From contig WRKS01000007.1 in NCBI GenBank assembly GCA_009778015.1, positions 1 to 12,051 on the forward strand: DNA of 12,051 nt, in the 5' to 3' direction. How positions within the stretch are numbered: position 1 is the first letter of the stretch; each line of letters starts with the position of its first letter. A program made the position numbers and the translations under genes. This document shows positions 7,065 through 12,051 of this stretch, in pieces. The notes beneath the pieces are model-generated. The model was not told where the DNA came from. It worked only from the letters and a program-made list of their open reading frames with translations, and searched no databases. This DNA comes from Candidatus Saccharimonadota bacterium (GTDB taxonomy: Bacteria > Patescibacteriota > Saccharimonadia > Saccharimonadales > Saccharimonadaceae).

Positions 7065-8839
7065 CTGTCCGCCTGAATGTTAATTGTAATCCGCGACACA
7101 TCCTTAGGCAAACGGTTCGCCCAGAATGGTCGGAGCGTTACCTCAACTCGCTGCACACCGCGAAACTCCATCACCAACCGGTTGGCGTCGGCCACCCTCT
7201 GATTGGCGATAACCTCCGCAATTTCCTCTACCGATATGCTGTCGCCCGCTCGCGCCACCGTCTTTAAGAGCGCCCTTATCTCGCGCACTGTCCCCGGTGT
7301 CGGCACACAATCACTCGGCGCGTCGTCGCCACAAGTCGTGCCGCCGGTCTGCGCGGTGATTTCCACCCGCTCCAAGAACAAATTACCCGCCGCGAAATCG
7401 CCAATCTCATAAATCTGCTTACCCGCCGCTTGGCTTTCGGCCAGCTCCATCGCAAATCGCTCCATATCACTCTTAGATGCCGTCATAATCCGGTAATTTT
7501 GCGTCCTTTTGACGGTCGCTCGGTCGCCATTGCCAATCGGCTCACCCACGCGCGGCGTCACCTCAACCGAGCCGCTGGTCGCGACAAAAGTCTGGTCAAA
7601 GGCGTATAAATCATCGTCCAACGACGCCTTTAGACGTGCCCGACCTTCTTCAATACTGGCCGAATCCAGCCGATTGAGCGCGTTTTTGACGTCCTCCTCA
7701 GAGACCACGCGCACCGTTCGCTTGCTGCCGCCAGAGATACCCCCTGAAGTCACCCGCGTTGAGTGCCCATTCGGGTCAGCCGAAAATGACATCACGACGC
7801 CACTCGCCACATTAAAATCCTCGCCGATATCATCCGCCACCACTGCTACGGTAGTCGCATTCCAGCTTTCCGGCGCGCCCGCGCAAGAAGCCGCAGGCAA
7901 CTCGGTCCTCGTGCTGACCCGATAGCGCTTGCCGTTCGCCTCAAAAGAGTTGGCCTCCGAAACCGTCATCGCGGACGGACCGCAATACCTAACCGTTACC
8001 GTTCCGCTCGCCTTCGTGCCTTCCTCTTTCTCGCCGGTCGCCTCAAACTCCTCGTCTTGCTCCACCCCTAATGATTTCTCGGTCAACTGAAACAGCCCGC
8101 CACCCACATTATTATCGCCCACCTTAAATTGCACCTCGTTGCGCACGTCAATCGTATCCATGTGGGTCGCGACATTCACGGTCGCGCTCGGCTTAATCGC
8201 GATCACCATCGCCACCACCCCAATTACCAACGCACCCAATACCACGCCGCCGATAATCAGCACCTTCTGCCAAACCTTATCCACTTTGGCCGTCAGCGCA
8301 TTAAACTTGCGCTTTTTCTCTGATGTCGCAACGCCTGATTCGGATGAATCGGCTTCTGAGAGACTCTCGGAAGCTGACGAATCACTCCCATAGCGAGCAG
8401 TGCTGGGTGAATCGCCAGAGGCGAGAGGGGACGCCAAGTCCCCTGGCCGTTCCTGCGAGTCTTGGGAGCGGTTCGTCAGCGACATATCACTACCGTCAAT
8501 CGTGAGTGCTTCGCCGGCCGTCAACTCCTCGGCCACCAACTGCCCGTCCGCCAAGTGCTCTACCTCTGGGACCACCGGTTTGCTTTCCAGGTTTTTGGCT
8601 AGCGGCACCCCTGCCACCCCGGCCAAATTAACCATCGCCGGGTTGTCTGAAATAACCGCCACCACCTTGTCGGCGTTCTTAGCCGCCTTTTTCAGCAACT
8701 TTAAGTTCATTGCCGAGCGCAAAGCCCCCAGATTTTTCGGGGCCACCACCGCTACGACCTTTTCTTTGGCCGCCATCACGCGGCCAATAATCCCCGCGAT
8801 GTCCTCATCTACCTCTATATGAATAATTTCTTTGCCCAT
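7061..8839 (-). CDS. Single-pass envelope protein with a baseplate-J-like outer domain (CPR type)
   Basis: A 592-residue protein. Residues 1-90 form an alpha/beta segment (VVAVVAPKNLGALRSAMNLK.., then KVVAVISDN) that resembles the cytoplasmic head found on CPR proteins annotated as baseplate J/gp47 family. A low-complexity acidic Ser-rich linker (about 115-175) follows, then KKRK, one membrane helix (193-215) and a roughly 375-residue outer region. There KASGTVTV, the following AVVADDIGEDFNVASG and SGGSKRTVRVVSEEDV resemble the beta-rich baseplate-J-like fold. Function is unknown and the family link is from memory of the pattern. Part of the linker (120-156) is encoded by a folded repeat element, an apparent in-frame insertion. 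The gene heads the operon with ruvX, mltG and the CHAP hydrolase. Confidence 0.75.
   Translation of the reverse strand: MGKEIIHIEVDEDIAGIIGRVMAAKEKVVAVVAPKNLGALRSAMNLKLLKKAAKNADKVVAVISDNPAMVNLAGVAGVPLAKNLESKPVVPEVEHLADGQLVAEELTAGEALTIDGSDMSLTNRSQDSQERPGDLASPLASGDSPSTARYGSDSSASESLSEADSSESGVATSEKKRKFNALTAKVDKVWQKVLIIGGVVLGALVIGVVAMVIAIKPSATVNVATHMDTIDVRNEVQFKVGDNNVGGGLFQLTEKSLGVEQDEEFEATGEKEEGTKASGTVTVRYCGPSAMTVSEANSFEANGKRYRVSTRTELPAASCAGAPESWNATTVAVVADDIGEDFNVASGVVMSFSADPNGHSTRVTSGGISGGSKRTVRVVSEEDVKNALNRLDSASIEEGRARLKASLDDDLYAFDQTFVATSGSVEVTPRVGEPIGNGDRATVKRTQNYRIMTASKSDMERFAMELAESQAAGKQIYEIGDFAAGNLFLERVEITAQTGGTTCGDDAPSDCVPTPGTVREIRALLKTVARAGDSISVEEIAEVIANQRVADANRLVMEFRGVQRVEVTLRPFWANRLPKDVSRITINIQADS
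8337..8373. repeat. Two hairpins in the linker-coding region
   Basis: GATTC (8337-8341) / GAATC (8346-8350) and a ten-base-arm inverted repeat, CTTCTGAGAG (8353-8362) / CTCTCGGAAG (8364-8373, one wobble), lie side by side and lead directly into the larger element at 8373. The second resembles obg 3479-3495. Confidence 0.6.
8373..8480. repeat. Folded palindromic element, copy A (in-frame inside a gene)
   Basis: An 18-bp outer stem is formed by 8373-8390 and 8463-8480 with two wobble pairs. Inside are hairpin TCGCC (8412-8416) / GGCGA (8420-8424) and hairpin AGGGGAC (8426-8432) / GTCCCCT (8438-8444). Blocks shared with copy B include CTCCCATAGCGA, the GGGTGAA before the first hairpin, GAGAGGGG, and GAGTCTTGGGA. 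It encodes residues about 120-156 of the envelope protein without breaking the frame. Confidence 0.8.
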
Positions 8840-8853
8840 TTGTATCCATTATA
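8840..8853 (-). promoter_or_regulatory. -10 box of the envelope operon, predicted near-leaderless
   Basis: Minus strand TATAAT (8853-8848) lies eight bases before the ATG. The -35 is unclear: TTGAGT (8874-8869) matches well but with a 15-base spacer, and it sits inside the outer stem of repeat copy B. Confidence 0.55.
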
Positions 8854-8862
8854 GCACAGTTT

Positions 8863-8975
8863 AGGAAAACTCAAACGCTCCCATAGCGAACGATGCGGGG
8901 TGAACCATCCGGGGGATGGAGAGGGGCGCCAGCGCCCTGTTGTTTCGTGAGTCTTGGGATTGATTGAGTTTTCCT
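8863..8975. repeat. Folded palindromic element, copy B (intergenic)
   Basis: Outer stem: AGGAAAACTCAA (8863-8874) with TTGAGTTTTCCT (8964-8975), 12 perfect pairs, then a small internal loop and TCCCA (8879-8883) / TGGGA (8955-8959). Inside: CCATCC (8905-8910) / GGATGG (8914-8919) and GGGCGC (8924-8929) / GCGCCC (8932-8937). Compared with copy A, outer stem and both inner hairpins differ in sequence but stay paired. It lies between the divergent promoters of the envelope operon and the 9371 gene. Confidence 0.82.
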
Positions 8976-9060
8976 TGCCTTTTCCACAGCATTAGACCAT
9001 ATTTTTGGCTATTTTGCACAACATTTCCAGGCTTCCGCAAGTTGCCTTTTACCGTATTTT

Positions 9061-9173
9061 ATGCTTTTATAGCATGAAAAAAGCCCGCCTTTTAATAGAG
9101 GTAATGCTTAGAAAACCATGGTATTTTAGCATAAAAAGTATAAAAACTATTGACTTTTTAAGCATGGTATGCT
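9061..9173 (+). promoter_or_regulatory. Cluster of AGCAT/ATGCT inverted pairs, candidate operators
   Basis: Three inverted pairs precede the promoter of the 9371 gene: ATGCT (9061-9065) / AGCAT (9071-9075); ATGCT (9104-9108) / AGCAT (9128-9132); AGCAT (9161-9165) / ATGCT (9169-9173). The last lies in the promoter spacer and touches the -10 box, where a bound repressor would block polymerase. The stretch 8976-9060 shows nothing I can name. Confidence 0.45.
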
Positions 9174-9178
9174 ATAAT
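9150..9178 (+). promoter_or_regulatory. Sigma70-type promoter of the 9371 gene
   Basis: TTGACT (9150-9155), 17-base spacer, perfect TATAAT (9173-9178). Expected transcription start is near 9185, giving a leader of roughly 185 nt. Confidence 0.85.
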
Positions 9179-9184
9179 GAACGT

Positions 9185-9370
9185 GTAGGTCGCTCCGGAG
9201 CGATTCACTAACAATCTAATTCCGGGTGGACCTCGGACATTAGCATTGTGAAGTGATTCACGCGACCAAGTCTTAATTTTAGGGCCGCCGAAGAGGCAAG
9301 CCCGATTGCGCACCGAAGCGATTTGGTGTAGCACCTCGGCGGCAATCCCGCCAGAAAGGAGGTTTTCTTT
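9185..9370 (+). ncRNA. Long structured 5' leader of the 9371 gene
   Basis: Two folded blocks are visible. Block one: GGTCGC (9188-9193) can pair with GCGACC (9262-9267), competing with the palindrome TCGCTCCGGAGCGA (9190-9203), and encloses a CTAAT/ATTAG-CCGGG/CTCGG hairpin and GTGAA (9248-9252) / TTCAC (9257-9261). Block two: GCCGCCGA (9284-9291) / TCGGCGGC (9336-9343) encloses GCAA/TTGC (9296-9309) and CACCGAA-GCGA-TTTGGTG (9311-9328), a seven-pair stem with a GNRA loop. The Shine-Dalgarno AAAGGAGG (9355-9362) lies in a small AGAAA/TTTCT hairpin, eight bases before the ATG. I do not recognise a known riboswitch class. Confidence 0.55.
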
Positions 9371-9850
9371 ATGAAAACCACATTGAAAAAAGTTTGGTCG
9401 CGTGTAGGAGCGGCCGCCCTCGCGTTTATCGCGATGTTTTCCCTTATGATGCTCACCCCCATGACGGCGTTCGCCTCAAACGGCTGGGTAGACAGCAATC
9501 AGGTTGTTACGCCCCCGGCTGACACCTCGAGCACACCCCTGTTCAACGGCGGTTTTTGGAGTTATTTCTTTCCAATATTCGCCATCTGCCTGTTCATCGT
9601 GCTCATCGTCTTCCTCGTTTACACCATCCGCAGCAAGAGAAAGCTGGACGAAGTCAACCGCAACGCCGAGACTCAGCGGCTCATCTTTGAAGCCACAGAC
9701 AGCGTTATGCAGGGTATTGACCCCCGCATTGTACGAAACCAGAGAAACGAGTATAAGTACAACGTAGACCCAGATATAACAGCGAGGCCTGCGGGCGCTC
9801 CGGGCCCGAACCCCCCGCAAAACAACAACGGCGGCTCCCCGTGGTATTAA
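9371..9850 (+). CDS. Small single-pass membrane protein with signal peptide, unknown family
   Basis: A 159-residue protein I do not recognise. Residues 1-35 look like a signal peptide: basic MKTTLKKVWSR, a hydrophobic core, and AFA before S36 as a signal peptidase site. A short outer segment (36-62) is followed by a strong membrane helix (about 64-86) ending in RSKRK, which puts the C-terminus in the cytoplasm. That tail has a charged helical stretch (90-115) and an Asn/Pro/Gly-rich end (NPPQNNNGGSPWY). The start is firm: AAAGGAGG eight bases upstream and a fitting signal peptide. It is a single-gene unit with its own promoter, long leader and terminator, suggesting strong or regulated expression. 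Confidence 0.85.
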   Translation: MKTTLKKVWSRVGAAALAFIAMFSLMMLTPMTAFASNGWVDSNQVVTPPADTSSTPLFNGGFWSYFFPIFAICLFIVLIVFLVYTIRSKRKLDEVNRNAETQRLIFEATDSVMQGIDPRIVRNQRNEYKYNVDPDITARPAGAPGPNPPQNNNGGSPWY

Positions 9851-9899
9851 AGCAAAGCACATGGCGCTTAACACGAACTAACTTCACAAGCACAGCAAA

Positions 9900-9963
9900 G
9901 AAGCCCCAGACCTCGGTCTCGGGGCTTCAAACCGCCCCTTCCGATATGGCAGGGGCTTTGCTT
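9900..9963 (+). terminator. Tandem hairpins, likely terminator after the 9371 gene
   Basis: First hairpin: GAAGCCCCAGAC (9900-9911), loop CTCG, GTCT, one bulged C, GGGGCTTC (9921-9928). Second: GCCCCT (9934-9939) / AGGGGC (9951-9956) followed by TTTGCTT. The T-tracts are weak, so termination efficiency is uncertain. Confidence 0.6.
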
Positions 9964-9989
9964 GGTCTCTTGAGATTTGCATTAGCATC

Positions 9990-10018
9990 TTGAAAATTCC
10001 CTCAAAGTATGATATAAT
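9990..10018 (+). promoter_or_regulatory. Promoter of the 10106 gene
   Basis: TTGAAA (9990-9995), 17-base spacer, TATAAT (10013-10018). The expected start near 10025 gives a leader of about 80 nt. Confidence 0.8.
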
Positions 10019-10024
10019 AAGCAG

Positions 10025-10105
10025 TAGAAGGATCGCAAGTCACGGCTACTAATCCATTTGCGGCCATGAAATTTCACTTGCGAATCAAAAATAGGAGGTG
10101 TTAAT
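10025..10105 (+). ncRNA. Structured 5' leader of the 10106 gene
   Basis: GATCGCAAGT (10031-10040) pairs with ACTTGCGAATC (10076-10086), with one bulged A, closing a loop of about 35 bases with little clear inner structure. A strong Shine-Dalgarno, TAGGAGGTG (10092-10100), follows, five bases before the ATG. Confidence 0.45.
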
Positions 10106-10486
10106 ATGAGATTCTTTCTCTCTGTACTCTGGGTCATCGTCTGTGTCGTCCTGCTGGTTTTGGCGTTCGTTTTCCTCTTCCCTATCATCGCGTTTGCCTT
10201 CGCGGTCTATGTTGGCGTTTTTCTCGCGCTTATGCTCTTTGGCGGGCTCTTCGCGGCCATCGCCAACATCGGCTACACAGTCAGCAATCGCGGCTACAAC
10301 GGCCAAAACCGCCGGCAGCTCGCCCAAGACGGCATTGTTTACCCGACTTTGCTCCAAGCCAACCCCCCGTATCTGACTGCAAACCCTACGCCGGCGGCCT
10401 CGCCCGCAAACGTGCAGCCGACAACCGTTATTATTACCAGCCAAACGCTCAACCTAAACGACATCTTGGCACAAATCAACAAATGA
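10106..10486 (+). CDS. Small two-helix membrane protein, unknown family
   Basis: A 126-residue protein without a recognised family. Two closely spaced, very hydrophobic helices (about 3-25 and 28-57) suggest a hairpin in the membrane, followed by a polar stretch (NRGYNGQNRRQ) and a Pro/Thr/Ala-rich tail (NPPYL..NPTPAASPANVQPTT) ending in a short amphipathic segment. The start is set by an ideal TAGGAGGTG five bases upstream. It is transcribed alone from its own promoter, in the same direction as the 9371 gene with a terminator between them. Function cannot be inferred from the sequence. Confidence 0.8.
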   Translation: MRFFLSVLWVIVCVVLLVLAFVFLFPIIAFAFAVYVGVFLALMLFGGLFAAIANIGYTVSNRGYNGQNRRQLAQDGIVYPTLLQANPPYLTANPTPAASPANVQPTTVIITSQTLNLNDILAQINK

Positions 10487-10536
10487 CACACGTGCCGCCA
10501 CCCGCTCGCGCTCCCCTCCCCAACTTCGCAATGAGT

Positions 10537-10569
10537 TAACCCCCGCAACCGGTTATGGTTCGGGGGTTA
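10537..10569. terminator. Strong hairpin between convergent genes, probable bidirectional terminator
   Basis: TAACCCCCG (10537-10545), one bulged C, AACC, loop GGTTAT, GGTT, CGGGGGTTA (10561-10569): 13 pairs. It lies between the ends of the 10106 gene (+) and the 10661 gene (-). T-runs on either side are short. The flanks at 10487-10536 and 10570-10660 show nothing I can support. Confidence 0.65.
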
Positions 10570-10660
10570 TTACTCGTGAAGTTCGGTGTCAATGCTTGCG
10601 CAAACACTGATTGCCATTGTCAGCCGCTTGGTTGTCACCCAGATAGTGCATGGTAGCCTG

Positions 10661-11146
10661 TTACGGCGTAGTCGGTGGGACCCAAGCCGGCGGGGTCGGG
10701 GTGCGCATTGTGCCGCTGCCGGGTTTGTCGCGTAAGGCGATGCAAAAGGTGTTACCGGACGAAGAATCAAGCAGAAAAATGTGTTTCCCATCCAGGGTTT
10801 TGTTCTTTTTGCGGAACTCCTCAATTATCTCCTTCGCGATGTCCAAAATGTCGCCGTCGTCCAGGTCTCTGCCCGGGGCAATCTTCGCCATCCTCTTCGT
10901 GTTGGCGGCTTCCAACGCCCTTGCGATGATTCCTCTGTCGGATTCCGCGCCGGTCAGCGGGCTGGGGAGCGCTACTACACCATAGGCGAGGCAATCGCTC
11001 TTTGTGCCTACTACGACGATTTCATCCTTGCCGATTGTACCGTGCGCCGCACCAATAATGCAGTTTACGATGTAGGACGCTTCCGCGTCGTTCATCGCTG
11101 CGCCGTTTCCGGTGACTCCGGGGCCGGTGTAATTCAGATTAAACAT
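10661..11146 (-). CDS. Small soluble protein, unknown family
   Basis: A 161-residue protein I do not recognise. It has no signal peptide or membrane segment. The body looks alpha/beta: a helical segment (19-35, AEASYIVNCIIGAAHG), a hydrophobic strand (DEIVVVGTKSD, 41-51), a long helical region (98-115, ILDIAKEIIEEFRKKNK) and a second strand (KHIFLLDSSSGNTF, 121-134), then a proline-rich tail (TPTPPAWVPPTTP). Three cysteines (29, 52, 135) are present. The ATG is set by AAGGAGG seven bases upstream. It has its own consensus promoter and a roughly 110-nt folded leader, like the two plus-strand small genes, so the three may be co-regulated. Confidence 0.8.
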   Translation of the reverse strand: MFNLNYTGPGVTGNGAAMNDAEASYIVNCIIGAAHGTIGKDEIVVVGTKSDCLAYGVVALPSPLTGAESDRGIIARALEAANTKRMAKIAPGRDLDDGDILDIAKEIIEEFRKKNKTLDGKHIFLLDSSSGNTFCIALRDKPGSGTMRTPTPPAWVPPTTP

Positions 11147-11255
11147 GGTATTTCCTCCTTTTTGAGAGGTATTTTACACGCATACTTCACAAGTTAAGGT
11201 TCGCGGAAGAATTCCGCGATACGACCTTTAACAGGTGGTTGCGAAACCTCTTCAC
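11147..11255 (-). ncRNA. Structured 5' leader of the 10661 gene
   Basis: On the minus strand AGAGGT (11251-11246) can pair with ACCTCT (11170-11165), closing a junction with two hairpins: GGTT-TCGC-AACC (11248-11237) and a long one built from GTTAAAGGT with ACCTTAAC and the perfect TCGCGGAA (11219-11212) / TTCCGCGA (11208-11201). Shine-Dalgarno AAGGAGG lies at 11160-11154. No known riboswitch class recognised. Confidence 0.5.
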
Positions 11256-11261
11256 ACTGTC

Positions 11262-11290
11262 ATTATATCACACTAGTGCTTAAAAGTCAA
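11262..11290 (-). promoter_or_regulatory. Promoter of the 10661 gene, overlapping the upstream stop codon
   Basis: TTGACT (11290-11285), 17-base spacer, TATAAT (11267-11262). The TGA inside the -35 box is the stop codon of the lamin-tail gene. The spacer contains the palindrome CACTAGTG. The stretch TTGACT..TTTAAGCA closely matches the promoter at 9150. Confidence 0.85.
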
Positions 11291-12051
11291 TACTTTTCGC
11301 TCATTTTCTTGCGTATTGCAACTATTTTGCTGGCAATAACAGAGAAAAACCGGTATTTATATAATTTATCGCGAAATACGTAACAGAGGCCAATTCCAGC
11401 CGCCAAAAACACCGCAAGCAGCGTCAGCACCACCTTCCACCCCTGCAAGTAGCCATTTTCGTCTCTAAACACCCGATCCAGCCCATCTGTTAGCGCCTCG
11501 CCCGCGCTGGCCAAGGCCCCGCCTGCCGCGCTCGCCCCTGTTCCTCCCGCCGTCCCGCCGCTATCCGGCACGCTAAAACCCAGCGCCGCGCCGGAATTCT
11601 CCCGGATTTTGCGGCAACGGTTGGTCTCCGGGTTCCGCTCGTAACCCTCGTTGCACGGCTTTTGCTCTGTCGGCACCTCAATCTTTTTGCAGCGATTAGT
11701 CAAAGGGTTGCGGTAGCGCCCCTCACCGCAATCTGCCAGCTCCTTTGCCACTGGGCCGGCACCATTACCGCCAACCCCGGATTCGTCGCCCTGACCCGTC
11801 GGCAGCAAAGCGTCCGGCACCACTCCACTACTTTGCTCAACCTCACTTTTTTCTACCTCCTCCGGCTCCCCATCTTCCCAATCATCTTCCTCCACAGCCG
11901 TAAACTCCGGCACCGTTTTGTTGTCCGCGCTAGGGGTCGGCGTCGCATGCAGCCACTCGCCATCCACCAGCGCCCAAGATTTGCCAACCCGACTATTCGG
12001 CAAGTCTACCCGGTCCACCACCACGGCGCTACTGGTCGCGCTCAAGTGGTT
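11287..12051 (-). CDS. Lamin-tail-domain surface protein with Cys repeats and C-terminal membrane anchor (partial)
   Basis: The frame is open to the window edge and the first possible start inside is only a TTG (12045), so the 5' end is very likely missing. The visible N-terminal part, GKSWALVDGEWLHATPTPSADN, resembles the end of a lamin tail domain (SWARV-DG-W-TPTPGAAN). An acidic linker follows, then two copies of C-x-E-G-x-x-RNPxTNRCxKI, each with two cysteines that may bond. A Gly/Ala/Ser-rich stretch leads to one membrane helix (about 35-55 residues before the end) and a basic cytoplasmic tail. This suggests an exported, C-terminally anchored surface protein. Lamin-tail domains occur in secreted nucleases and surface proteins; which applies cannot be told from this part. 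Confidence 0.7.
   Translation of the reverse strand, partial: NHLSATSSAVVVDRVDLPNSRVGKSWALVDGEWLHATPTPSADNKTVPEFTAVEEDDWEDGEPEEVEKSEVEQSSGVVPDALLPTGQGDESGVGGNGAGPVAKELADCGEGRYRNPLTNRCKKIEVPTEQKPCNEGYERNPETNRCRKIRENSGAALGFSVPDSGGTAGGTGASAAGGALASAGEALTDGLDRVFRDENGYLQGWKVVLTLLAVFLAAGIGLCYVFRDKLYKYRFFSVIASKIVAIRKKMSEKY

Noticed and set aside
8980..8988. TTTTCCACA, one base from the DnaA box TTATCCACA
   Set aside because: A single near-match without a cluster, AT-rich unwinding region or dnaA/dnaN neighbours; not evidence for an origin.
9005..9211. Plus-strand 68-codon frame
   Set aside because: It spans the promoter and inverted repeats of the 9371 gene, has no ribosome-binding site and no recognisable product.
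9284..9343. Glycine riboswitch, suggested by GCCGAAGAGGCAAG
   Set aside because: The words are similar to part of that aptamer, but the downstream CUCAGGCA-type core is absent and the pairing differs.
10570..10824. Minus-strand 84-codon frame overlapping the end of the 10661 gene
   Set aside because: It overlaps a better supported gene in another frame and lacks start signals.

Overview
The window looks like part of a chromosome from the Candidate Phyla Radiation (Patescibacteria), most likely a Saccharibacteria (TM7) relative. This is an inference: the pattern is compact operons, a membrane-anchored protein with a CPR-style baseplate-J-like outer domain, a LysM-CHAP wall hydrolase, and a surface protein with a lamin-tail end and C-x-x-G..RNPxTNRC repeats. 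TGA is used as a stop (folC, ruvX, mltG's upstream neighbour, the lamin-tail gene), so the code is standard, unlike Gracilibacteria and Absconditabacteria.

From 1 to about 8840 everything reads on the minus strand. In transcription order: (i) a large single-pass envelope protein (8839-7061), a chain of three overlapping mini-ORFs, ruvX (7013-6591), mltG (6594-5611) and a LysM-CHAP hydrolase (5638-4541), tightly packed or overlapping; (ii) obg (4523-3087), folC (3086-1614) and rlmH (1617-1177), touching or overlapping; (iii) a CmpB-like membrane protein (1141-530); (iv) a short ogt-like alkyltransferase (456-73). All four units start from sigma70-type promoters whose -10 box lies only 5-8 bases from the start codon, which predicts leaderless or nearly leaderless mRNAs.

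From 8840 to 11285 the style changes. Three small genes of unknown family (9371-9850 +, 10106-10486 +, 11146-10661 -) each have their own consensus promoter with a 17-base spacer, an 80-190 nt structured leader and a strong Shine-Dalgarno; two are membrane proteins and all three have proline-rich tails. Hairpin terminators follow the two plus-strand genes. The right edge (11287-12051, minus) is the 3' part of a lamin-tail surface protein.

The most notable structures are: a family of folded palindromic elements, one copy in-frame in the envelope-protein gene (8373-8480), one intergenic (8863-8975), with non-identical but paired stems, and a related shorter segment in an obg linker; a chain of one-base-overlap mini-ORFs on a 17-bp tandem repeat before ruvX; an in-frame 15-bp repeat expansion at the start of folC; and the leaderless versus long-leader split.
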